Positions 47,018-58,588 of a stretch of DNA of 64,000 nucleotides are shown here, piece after piece. The DNA comes from Utricularia gibba (lineage: Eukaryota > Streptophyta > Magnoliopsida > Lamiales > Lentibulariaceae). Numbering within the stretch: position 1 is the stretch's first letter; every line of letters begins with the position of its first letter. The stretch lies in contig NEEC01000009.1 in the NCBI GenBank assembly GCA_002189035.1, positions 744,001 to 808,000 of the forward strand. Reading direction: 5' to 3'. The notes beneath the pieces were generated by a model. It saw only the letters and a list, made by a program, of their open reading frames with translations, was not told the DNA's origin and ran no database searches. A program made the translations under genes and the position numbers.

Positions 47018-50000
47018 ATGTACGTGGTTAAGAGGGATGGGCGGTATGAGGCTGTTCATTTCGACAAGATCACTGCGAGGCTCAAGAAATTGAGTTACGG
47101 TCTCAGCACCGAGCACTGTGACCCTGTTTTGGTGTCGCAGAAAGTCTGTGCAGGGGTCTATAAAGGGGTGACTACAAGCCAACTTGATGAATTAGCTGCT
47201 GAGACGGCTGCTGCCATGACCGCCAATCATCCTGATTATGCGTCGGTGAGTTTTGTCTTAATTGATTCTGATTTTCGTTTTCTGACTGTGCTCGTTTTCT
47301 TGGTACTGTATTTCAGTTGGCTGCAAGGATTGCTGTATCCAATCTGCATAAAAATACCAAGAAATCGTTTTCAGAAACGTAAGAATTCATTTTTGCGTTC
47401 GGTTTTTATGGATCCGTCAAAATTTGTGGTTTTTCGTATAAACTGCTCTTGAATGCGCTTGAAGGATTAAGGACATGTACAACCATGTTAATGAGAGGTC
47501 AGGACTCAAAGCGTCCTTGATTGCAGATGATGTGTATGATGTGATCATGAAGGTACTCGATACTCACACCTTGTCCAGCCTCATGTAACTGTGCTCAGCA
47601 AACCTGACCTGAGCATTGCCCCCACTTTTTTTTTTTTTTTTTAAATTCTCTACAGAATTCTGGTCGACTTGATAGTGAAATCATATACGACAGAGATTTT
47701 GGGTATGACTACTTTGGTTTCAAGACTCTGGAAAAGTCCTACCTTTCAAAGATCAACGGACAGGTTGTTGAAAGACCTCAACATATGCTGATGAGGGTTG
47801 CGGTTGGCATCCACAAGGATGATATTGAATCCGCTGTTCATACATACCATCTGTTGTCTCAGCAATGGTTTACCCATGCTTCTCCCACACTTTTCAATGC
47901 TGGAACACCAAGGCCACAAGTATGCTAAAGAATTCTTACTAGGCAGATAGAGATATGTGTATGATCGGTTTTCCTTGTATCACATGCAGTTGAGCAGCTG
48001 CTTCTTGGTGTGCATGAAGGAAGATAGTATTGAGGGCATTTATGATACCCTGAAGGAATGTGCTGTGATTAGCAAATCAGCGGGTGGCATCGGTCTCTCG
48101 ATCCACAACATCCGTGCCACAGGAAGCTATATACGTGGTACAAATGGGACATCGAATGGAATTATTCCTATGCTTAGAGTTTTCAATGACACTGCCCGGT
48201 ATGTGGATCAAGGAGGTGGAAAGAGGAAAGGTGAATACTCTGGTACATAAACGCAGGGCTCAAATGCGCAGCTAATAAAATTTGCCGATGTACCAGGTGC
48301 TTTTGCTGTTTACTTGGAGCCATGGCACGCAGATATCTTCGAGTTTCTGGACTTGAGAAAAAATCACGGGAAGGTATAGCTGTTAGTCATTATTACATGG
48401 TGAATCTTTCTTTATCGGTCCTCAGCTTAAGTAAAGTCTGTGTTTTGAGCACATCTTGACACATGACGGAGGCATTCTCTTTTCTACTTTCAGGAAGAGC
48501 ATCGTGCAAGAGATTTATTTTTGGGCCTTTGGATCCCAGATTTGTTCATGGAAAGAGTTCGTGCACATAAAAAGTGGGCGCTTTTTTGTCCAAATGAGTC
48601 TCCAGGGTTAGCTGATTGTTGGGGTGAGGAGTTTGAAGCATTGTACACGCGATATGAAGCAGAGGTAAAGGCGTCATCTTTGTAAGGCATGATTCAATGA
48701 ATTGTTGCTTCATGTGATTTTGGGTTTGCATCAGGGGAAAGCAAAGAAGGTTGTTCAGGCGCGGGATCTTTGGTCCGAGATATTGAAATCCCAGATTGAA
48801 ACAGGAAATCCGTACATGTTGTACAAGGTAGTCATCCTGCCATGATCTCTATTTGACATGTATCATCTATTATGGTGATGTGACATGATGTACATGAATT
48901 TCAGGATGCTTGCAATAGAAAAAGCAACCAGCAGAATCTTGGCACCATTAAATCTTCCAACTTGTGTACTGAAATTATCGAGTATTCAAGTCCCACGGAA
49001 ACAGCAGTGTGTAATCTTGCATCCATTGCCCTGCCTCGATGTGTTAGAGAACAGGTACTTTAGCTTATAAATGACACGGATTTGCAATTATGGTATCAAA
49101 TGTGCTAATGTCCTTTTAATTCCCTTTCAAGCAGGGAATGCTTCCAGATTCGCAGCCTGCCAAGCCTGTGGGGAGTCTAGGTTTCAAGAGCAGATATTTT
49201 GACTTTAAAAAATTGGCAGAGGTCTTGCTCATTTTCTTCCCTTGTCTTGTGCCGGATATGTAGCATTTGATGATGCTTGTAGTTGTCATTCTCACCCCAT
49301 CTTGTCAGTGCAGGTGACTTCGATTGTTACTAGAAACCTCAACAAGATAATAGATACCAACTATTACCCTGTTGAAACTGCTAGGCGTTCTAACATGCGC
49401 CACAGGCCAATCGGAATTGGTGTGCAAGGGTTGGCAGATACTTTTATTTTACTTGGCATGCCCTTTGAATCTCCAGAGGTATAAATTCTTTTTCATTTAT
49501 TCATTCTTTCATGTTCGCTTGTATTGCCTGCGTTTCTTTAACGTGTTATTGAAATGATGCAGGCCCAGCAGCTCAACAAGGATATTTTTGAGACAATTTA
49601 CTACCACGCTTTAAGAGCATCTTGTGATCTTGCTAAAATTCAAGGTCCATATGAAACATACACTGGCAGTCCAGTCAGCAAGGTAGCTTTTAGAGCCTTT
49701 GCGATTTTTCCTTTTATGGAAATGTTAGACTCTACCATGCATTGACATTGCTTCTTTCACTCGTTTAGGGTATTCTTCAGCCCGATATGTGGGGGTAAAA
49801 CCTTCTGAAAGGTGGGATTGGCCTACTCTTAGAGCCGACATTGCAAGCAATGGAGTGAGGAATTCACTTCTGGTGTCCCCAATGCCAACTGCTTCCACAA
49901 GCCAGATTCTTGGGAACAATGAATGCTTTGAGCCGTATACATCTAATATATATAACCGCAGGGTTCTAAGGTATGATTTCCTTGAGTACTCATTTGTTTT

Positions 50001-50831
50001 GCTTTATTTTTCTTCTGCGTATGCTCCATTCTAAATTTGATCTTTTATTTATTTTTTTGTTTGTAGTGGGGAGTTCGTAGTGGTGAATAAGCATCTCCTA
50101 CATGATTTGACAGAGCTGGGACTCTGGTCTCCAGTTCTCAAGAACCGCATAATTTACCAGAATGGTTCCGTGCAAAACATTCCCGAGATTCCTTCAGAGC
50201 TAAAGGCAATTTACAAGTATGGTTTCTGAAAGCGTGCTGGCGCCATGTGCATCTTGGGGTTATCACTCATTCAATTCTGTGTATCCAGGACTGTTTGGGA
50301 GATCAAGCAAAGGGCGCTGGTGGACATGGCGGCCGATCGGGGCAGCTACATAGACCAGAGCCAGAGCCTCAACATTCATATGGATGAACCCACAACCGGA
50401 AAGCTAACCTCCTTGCACTTCTACGCATGGTCCAAGGTATGTAAGCCTGGCTGAATTGTTGCTGCACCTCTTAACCGAGTCCTATCGATCATCTGAAATG
50501 TCCGCACTGCTTCCCTTTTCTGTTACTGATGGCTGTGTTTTTGCGCACGGAAGGGCTTGAAAACAGGAATGTACTATCTACGAACACGCGCTGCAGCGGA
50601 CGCCGTCAAGTTCACAGTGGACACCACCATGCTAAAACAAAATGTAGGTGTTTATCAGCTTCTGCACATTCCCCATCTCATTCATTCCTAATGATGAATG
50701 AATGGCTGGCCTGGTTGCAGGGCCTGCGAGAGAACCTGAGAGAAGCCGAGAGCGAGGATGAGTTGAAGAAGATGGCACAGATAGCATGCTCTCTAGAGAA
50801 CCGTGACGAGTGTCTGGCCTGTGGGAGCTGA
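47018..50831 (+). CDS. RNR1: Ribonucleoside-diphosphate reductase large subunit, right copy (one-base frameshift)
   Basis: Mirror copy of the left RNR1, starting at ATG 47018. Exons include 47018-47245, about 47318-47379, about 47468-47552 and so on to the TGA at 50829-50831. The ATP cone, active-site cysteines, NECFEP motif and C-terminal CXXC are all present. In the exon at about 49770-49972 the codons for [14 protein letters not shown] need six G, but only five are present near 49791-49796. As written, the reading frame breaks after DMW. If real, the product would lose the catalytic C-terminal third and this copy would be a very young pseudogene. If it is a consensus error, both copies are intact. 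Confidence 0.9.
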
Positions 50832-51028
50832 TGACTCCAAGACCAGACACGAATAGCAGCACCGCGCCGCAGCCTGCTTGTGGAATCAATCCATTTGGGA
50901 GATGCCTATTTGTGCTTCTAAACTGTGAGTGATCCTGCTCTTCCATTTAGCAAAGCGCGTGGAATCCAAACTTTGTTGTATCATTTAAAACTAACTTACT
51001 ATAGGGATCGTGTTAAAAAGAATGTTCT

Positions 51029-51890
51029 CATCAATAGAACTTAATTCCCTTGTGTTGAATGAATCAACAGCAGTCGGAGTTTCCACCTGGGAAAATGCCT
51101 CTCTTTGTGATGTCTCATATTGAGGAAGAATGGTGATTTAAAAAAGTGGTCATTGTCATCTCACTGTGATAAAAGTGATCACCTAACATGAAAAAAAAAT
51201 GTTAGTACGTGAGAGAATATTTTTCTAAATAACCCTAAATAAGGATTAAACGAATCATGTATATTGAAAATGATAAAATTAAATAGAATGATTACATAAA
51301 TATTATATGATGTTTTTTTCTCATACATGATTGAACATCTTTGATAATGATTTCAAAATTAAACATGTTTGAAATGAGGTAAAATAAATATAGATTACCT
51401 ATTGTTAATTCAATAATAATTTGGTAGTTTAAACATATAATATTATATAATACAAGCGTAAATTGTTACATCTTCTCGCGGAGTGTTGTCACCACCAACA
51501 ACTCCCTAACTTGCTCATTATGTTTGTTTTAATCATCATTTAATACTAATTTAATTTTTTATAATATAAGTATATGTTTCTTTAATCTGTAGATATAAAT
51601 GGAACACAATTGACTTTTAAAATATATACTTGATTAAAAATTATTTAAATGAAGTAACATTTAAATTTCAGTTCTCAGTAAACAATACTCTTTAAACCTT
51701 AATTTACATATTGAATAAGAAATTTAATTTTTCATTCTAGACATCATCATCACAGATCAAAGCATACTCAGACATCTTCCTGTCTTCCATTGAACATAAT
51801 TCTATACTTAAACCTAACTATTTGCAGATAATGAAAGAATAATAATGTTGAATAAAAAAAAAAGGAATGAATGGAAGGCAATGTTTGTTT
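51029..51890. other. Intergenic, right flank of palindrome to CESA 3' end
   Basis: The first about 90 bases are similar to the reverse complement of the left flank. The remainder (about 51180-51850) is very AT-rich and non-coding. It contains the 3' flank of the CESA gene. Confidence 0.55.
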
Positions 51891-54800
51891 CTAGGCAGAA
51901 GAAGTATAGTCGTCGTCACAGTTGAGACCGCAGACTTCGAGCACGGGCCCTTGTCTGGACACAAACGGGTCGACCCGGACCCAGACCAGGGTCAGAATGG
52001 ATGCCAGCAGAACAGACCAGATGAGGAGGACGGTGGGAACCCTCTCCTGCTTCCCGGTCAATCCCTTGAGGAAGGGATAGAGGTGCATGATGACCCAGAT
52101 GGCGAAGAATAGCCTGCCGAAGAGGGGGCCCCACGAGTCGTACCCGTTGTTGATCGCGTCGGCGGCGCCCACGACGACTCCGACGATGTTGAGGATCAGG
52201 AGGGTGGTGGGCGGGATCAGCAGGGTGGTCCATTTGAAGACGTACAGCTCCGAGAACTCTCCGTCGTCTCCGGATTTTGCGGTCACCGTGAAATTGGTGT
52301 TCACGCCGGCCAGGACCTTGAGGAGGCCTTGGAACAGGGCGAACAGGTGGGAGGAGACCCCTCCGATGACCCAAAACTGCTCGTTTCTCCACCAGTCGTC
52401 GAGGCCGACGCCGCCCCATTGCATTTCGAGTATGCTTGTCGCAGCAATGGAGATGAAAAGCGCCATGAATATGATGCTGGCAGCGTTGCTGATCTGCAAG
52501 AATGTTGCATGTCTGAAGATGCGCAAAAATGTGGATAAAATATGCTGGCTTCTGCGACACGTACCTCAGGTACAATGAACTTTCCGGTGAGAAGGCAGAT
52601 AGCCGGCAGCGTGCAGTATACCAGCAATGGAAGTGAAGTCCATGGATACACAACTGAGTTTATGTATGAGAATCGCTCCAACCATTTCAATCCTCCACCA
52701 TATCCGTACCAAATTGGGCAGTGCCGACTCAGAAAAATCTCCACTGATCCAAGAGCCCACCTAAGCACCTGGTGAAGACGATCAGACAGATTGATGGGAG
52801 CAGACCCTTTAAACGCAGGCCGCTTGGGCATGCAGTAAATAGAGCGCCATCCATGGCAGTGCATCTTGAAGCCTGTCAAGATATCTTCTGTCACCGATCC
52901 GTATATCCACCCCACCTGGTCAGCTTATTTCTGAATTAGAACAACACAAGAAACATGTGGATTGTGTAAGCTTAAGGTGATGATGAGGTTACCTCCTTTC
53001 CCCACTCCGTCTTATCTTCATAGCAACAGCTGATGACATGGAGAGCTTCCATCAAGCGTGCTGTGCTACCCAAACTCGAAGGAACTCCACCATTGGGCAG
53101 CAGTGTTGAAGCCACGAAAGAGGGAGATTGCCCAAACTTCTTCTCGAGTCTCCCTTGAGAGAGATGATCAGCCACAGTTTTCGGCTCTGTGAGCAAACAA
53201 AATCATTTTGCAGTTGAGTCCCAAGAGACTTGTCTCTTCTCTGCTTCTCTTTCTTTAGCATACTGCAAAATGAGAATGTTTTGTACCTTCAAGACGTTGT
53301 TCAATAGCTTCAAGGGCATGAATTTGCTTCGAGGCTTCTCTGTTCTTTAGTTTCTTATTTTCTTTCTTCTCTTTGCATTTCTTGCTTCTCCTAGAACGGA
53401 GACAGCAGCAACACCACTTGGGCCAGCAATTGCAGGTCTTACCAGGCTGTTTCTTCTTAGGAGGTGCATCGTTCCCGTAAAGTGCCTGCCTTCGGAAGAC
53501 GCATCCAGTCCCAACATAAATAGGTCCTTGAAGACCATCTAAACCTTTCATGTTGATCTGCATAAATTACAGAGATTCGTAGGCCACAATTTTTCATGGT
53601 ACTAGAAAACTGAGTAAGTGAAAGATGGGTTGTCAGAGGCATACATCGAAGAACACAACATTGCGATTGGAATATCTATCATGACGATCAATCCCATCAA
53701 ATCTTTGAGGAAACTGCACATAACACACTTTCTTCCCCACAGTAGGATCCATCATGAAGCACATGGCTTCTCTGAGAGCTTGGCTGTTGTTTATGTAGTG
53801 ATCACAGTCGACGTTTAGAATATAGGGAGCATTGGATAGAGATGCTGATACACGGATCTGAATATGCAGAAAGAAAATGAGAGTCACTAAGGTGGTAATA
53901 CGTTAAGAGCAAAACATCTTATGCCATTATCTGTACTCACCAGAGCATTCATTGCCCCAGCTTTCTTATGATGCTCAAAGCTAGGCCTTTTTTCACGGGA
54001 AACGTACACCAAGCGAGGCAGCATACCTTGATCCTCATCATTCCCGATTACCTTCAAAAAAACCATGACACTTGTTTGCTATTTCTATATACATTTGCAG
54101 TACATATAGTTCGCAGAATGAAAAGACTAACCTGTATCATGCTGGGATGGTCCCGGACATTGTTGGCCGGCCAGGTTGTGCCATCCCGCAATGTCCAGCC
54201 GCCCTCCGGAACCTTTTGTGATGTAGCTACCAATTTGTTGATATGAACTTTGAGCTCATCATATTCTCTCTGCACAGCATCAACAAAAATATTTGAGTCC
54301 AATGTGTTAAAATTATTGCCAGAGCTCAGCATCAGCAAAATATAAAGACCTTCAGAGCACGCCTCTCTCTCACAAATTCAGGATGAACTTTGTTTTTAAG
54401 ATAATCCATCTTCTGGCCAAAATACCACTCCGGAGCACGTGGTTCAATGTTAAACTTCTTGCAAAAGGGAACCCATCTTTTAGCAAATACTGATGTCTCG
54501 GAAAGAGCTTCAAACGTAAGCATGGATCCACCATCATCCGAGACATAGCAAGATACTTTGTCAACTGGATAATCCACAGCAAGAATGGAAAGTACAGTGT
54601 TGGCTGTAATCAATGGAGGCTCCTTCATCGGATCAACCGTGCTTACAAATACATCAATATCTGCCAACTCCGAGGGCTGCCCTTCTCGCTCGTATCTAGA
54701 AAATCAGAAATTGCCTAAGTCAGCACTTGCACCTATCCGAAAAGCCATGTTCATAATATAATCTACAGATACCTGAAAGATAGCCTGTCAAGGTATGTTT

Positions 54801-56384
54801 CTCTCTCAACGGGATACCATTTTGGAAACTGGTCAAGAATCCATGATACAGCAAACCATATTTCGCAAATAACTGATGTCAACCACAAGACATAGGCATC
54901 AGGTACTGGATTGAGTATTCTATAGTGAAAAAATAACCCCAGAACCACTAGACGAAGGATTATTATCATTCTGTAAGGGTTTATCTTGCTAGATGCAATC
55001 GGTAGTTTCCTTGATAATGGCTGCCTTCCTTCATCCACACTAGCAGTTATGATAAAAAAAAAAAAGGATGAGATTATGAAATTTTTCCAGGATCTTATTT
55101 GCTATCACAGAAACGTATTAGAAAACTACTCCATACTCACTTGGGAATTCCTGGGGCATATTCATCCTCATGCAAGTCCACATAGGCAGTATTGTCCTGA
55201 TGTTCCACCATTTGAAGTTTATCACTTTGTCTTTTTTTCCAGTCCTCAAGACGATCTTTCCAAGCAACACTTCCATAGCCATATAATGCAAGGTCTTTGT
55301 CGGGCACCATTGGGCGGAGTTTCACTAAAAGGTTAAAGAACACACCAACTTGATGCACAGGATACAGAATCTGCAGTACACTACGCTCATCTAGAAGAAA
55401 CAACTTACAATTTAGCGCAATTACAGGTGAAGCACAATTTTGGTTGCTAGCAAGAGGAGGAACTATTATTGCACTAGTGTTATAACTACTCTCAGCGTCC
55501 TATAAACAAATGGAAAATGATCCAGTTAGAAGTCATACAGAAACTGAATCCAAATGCATTGGATACAATCCGGGTTACCTCTTCCCATTAGTCAAAAGAG
55601 GGATTTCCGGATTCAGGGATGCTGACTCATGCACTGAATTCATGGATAATCCAGCTGAACCTGTATAGGCAGAATCTGTTGCAGCATAACCTGATGAAAA
55701 GCGCAAAGCCTCAATATTTCCATAATCAAACTCATGTTCCAGGTCATCTACACCATCCTCATCTTCATCGCCTTCAACTCTTGGGCTACCTACGACAGAT
55801 ATGAATATATCAAACCATATAGAATCAACGAAATATGACTCCAATTAGTCAGAAAACTCAGGTTAACAGCCCAAAACCTTTGATTCGCTTGAATCTAGTT
55901 TTGCACTGAGGGCAGCACTGGCTTCCTTCCCGTCTCTCATACTCGTAGCATGTCCTACAGATGGGGAAAGCACATTCATTGCAGGCGACAAAGAGCTCTC
56001 CCTCTACAGTTATCTCAATATCGTCACCACAGATTTTACAGGTCTGCCCGCTCAGTTCGTGAACGGATTTAATCTACAAGATCACAAAGCATGATTAGTG
56101 ACTCTCAATAGATCATGATACGGGGGAAACACGATCCTGTACAGAATATCAAACTAGAGAAAACCCAAGGAGAAAATATGGATACGTACATGCCATGAAA
56201 AAACCCATAGACGTGATATGAACAGCAAAAATTGCCCATTCAGGGGACGAATTCACAGCCCAATAGAAAACAGAACAGAAAAACATGTTCGATCAATACT
56301 TACCCTTCCAACGTCGTCTGCATTGATAAGAATAAACTCATTTCTATTGTGCGAGCCGGCGATGAGCCTTCCTCCGGTCTTCAT
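51891..56384 (-). CDS. Cellulose synthase catalytic subunit, CESA6 clade (CESA2/5/6/9-like)
   Basis: Plasma-membrane GT2 enzyme that polymerises glucose from UDP-glucose in the rosette complex for primary-wall cellulose. ATG 56384 opens [20 protein letters not shown]. The N-terminal RING-type zinc domain follows ([35 protein letters not shown]) and then an acidic linker. Two membrane spans lie near the [17 protein letters not shown] and [16 protein letters not shown] segments. Catalytic motifs are all present: [23 protein letters not shown] and QVLRW. The Cys/Lys-rich class-specific region and six C-terminal spans follow. The end VLEVCGLNC plus DDDYTSSA and the start are typical of the CESA6 clade. 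No frame is broken. The segment after MIQ is about five residues shorter than in other CESAs. It lies next to RNR1, as CESA9 does in Arabidopsis. Confidence 0.93.
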
Positions 56385-58588
56385 CGCTAAGGAAAAACGC
56401 TAAAAAAGCTAACTGACTTCTAGAAACTATCCCAGGCGACAAACGAAGCTCTAGTCTGAATCCAAAAACAGGGATGGAATCTTCTCTGGCACCGAAGACG
56501 CGACCACCCTTGTGTTCGCAATCGCAAATCTTGAAAACCAAGAAACACCACTGAAGATTTTAGCTTCACAATGCAGTCATTAACTGCACTAGATTCCAAC
56601 TTCTCTTGCCAAAAGCGTGAGTCGTGAAAACCAAATCCCACAACGGTTGAAATTCATCGAACACAATGGCTTGCAAAAACGCCACCTTCCGCCCCAAACG
56701 AAGATCCTTGGTCGGTGAACTCCGCCATGAGCGAACCCGAATTCCCAGTCGGAAAAGCGTACCAGGAGGCCCCAGATCAAGAAAAAGGCGATGAATTGCT
56801 TTCACTAGAGCAAGTGGAGATGCCCCACTGAAAAGGAAATAATTTTAAACAACGCATTTGCTAAGGAATGATACAGGCATTAAATGCAGAGACAACAATC
56901 TTAAGAGAATTGTTTACTATTTCCTTCCCTGTACCACTGCAACATAGCTGGGCAGGACTGACAGATATTTCCCTACAACGCTAGACCCATCTCACACAAA
57001 CAAACGGAACACCAATCAAATCAAGAAACACAGAAAGAAAACGATAAGAAAGCTGTAGTGTGCCCGTATTCGACAAACAGAAACGTCCCGCAGAGAAAGC
57101 ACATCTGGGCCCAACCCCTAACCCCGCCTCAGGCGACGTATGTGGCCGCAAGCAAGCTCGTGAGCCCTTCCCAGGTGCGGAGTAATAAATACGGTACGTA
57201 CGATGAGAGAAAGAGACAGAAAGCCGAAAGGGAGGGCAAAGAAAGGAAAAGACAAACAAAATGGGCCCAAAAATCCTCTCCTCTGCCTTCACCTTCTACA
57301 GTGACTGATGTTACCCACCTGCATGCCCTTGCCCTTCACCAAAACGGAGAGATTTCCAGAAAGGAGGCCAACGCCTATCGGAGTATCCGATGCCCAAACC
57401 AGGGAAAACAAAACGCGTGGAAATCATTCAATATTTTTACCCGGAATTAGTTACCAGTCAAAAACGATTTTTACTGCTGGAGATCGGATTCCACTAACCG
57501 TTAATCAGAGTTCATGTAGATACACATGATAGTTTTTTACCCATGGCATGCACATACGTGATAGTTTTTTTACCCATGGCATTCACATGATATAATATGT
57601 ATGATAATTTGTATTATTATATCATTTATATACACAAATCAAAACGGATTAATTATATTTATACCAATTGTATATAATTTTTTTATTATAGAATATCAAA
57701 TATTATATTATAATATACTAAAATATATTAATATGTTAGTATAAAACCAACTATTGCATTTTATATTCTCAACTTTTTAATTCATTTTCTATTTTTTAGT
57801 TTTAAATTTATTATATTATATTATAATTATTTATAAAACTGGAGTGATTTTGAAAGAAAAGCCCAACACAAGGAACAGAGTGTCGGTTTAATGGATTTGG
57901 CGGTAGATTGCGGCCGGCGGGAGGGGGGAGTGGAGTGGGGGGAAGTCTTCCCTGCGGAAGCTCTCGCATGTGTACGGGACCTGCTGCAAATAAATACAGG
58001 GCGAGACTCATTAATGGCGCCTTTATGTTGGAAGGAAAGTGTGGCAAGGAGAGAGTGCCCCACTGATTAGGTGGTGGCTTCGCAAGCAATAAATTGAAGG
58101 GTCACAGGGACCATTCTCCGCGCTGCCGCTGCGCCATCAATTCAAACCCAGTCCCCCTTACGTTTTGTGTTCGTATCTGAAGGAAAAATGGGGTTTTCAG
58201 TTCCGGGAACAAGCCACAAAATTTGACCCGCAATCACGTGGTGCTCCTTCCTGGAGCATGCCCATGGGGTCCGGGTATTGACTGGCTTTTGAACGGTGGG
58301 CGGCATCCGAGATTCCACTGGGGGTCTTTGTGTTTTCACTGTTAACGATTTTGTTGATTAAAAAAAAAGGGATACAAGTTTTTGGCTTTACACCATTACA
58401 GCTAGAGGAGTAGAAAGAGAAAACACGGTTCAACTAGCTGCATCCCCACCGTACCCGATTTACTGAGGGAGTTTTCCGATGATCACGCTAGCTCAATTTG
58501 GGGGCGGGCTTGCGGGGATATGGGTTATGATTGTTGATGGTGGTGTTTGAGTTTGTGGGGAAGCTTTGGGGATTGTTCTCTAGGGTTT
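56385..58588. promoter_or_regulatory. Divergent region, CESA / NERD-like gene
   Basis: About 2.2 kb between divergent starts, holding both promoters and leaders. The CESA-proximal part (56400-57450) is mixed and has long fortuitous open frames without family signatures. The segment 57540-57840 is AT-rich. The part proximal to the NERD-like gene is G-rich. No further gene was recognised. Confidence 0.45.
57524..57588. repeat. Short direct repeat, 32-bp period, two copies
   Basis: ACATGATAGTTTTTTACCC at 57524 and ACGTGATAGTTTTTTTACCC at 57556 are each followed by ATGGCATKC. A third partial ACATGATA follows. It lies in the promoter region between CESA and the NERD-like gene. CATG/ACGTG cores recur in it, but function is unknown. 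Confidence 0.8.

Larger units (their letters stand above)
46817..51028. repeat. Right arm of the palindrome
   Basis: Inverted copy of 42586-46798. It has five C instead of six near 46862-46866, five instead of four near 46888-46892, and five G instead of six near 49791-49796. No substitution was noticed in the coding blocks. The arm ends at AATGTTCT (51028). Confidence 0.95.

Noticed and set aside
51867-52775. Long plus-strand open frames
   Set aside because: They lie antisense to the GC-rich CESA C-terminal exons, which encode clear cellulose synthase.
51891-56384. Frameshift in CESA
   Set aside because: All exons checked stay in frame with canonical motifs, so this gene is not part of the indel pattern.
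57058-57450. 130-codon plus-strand open frame between CESA and NERD-like gene
   Set aside because: Arg/Lys-rich low-complexity product, no splice or start context, no recognised family; probably CESA upstream DNA.
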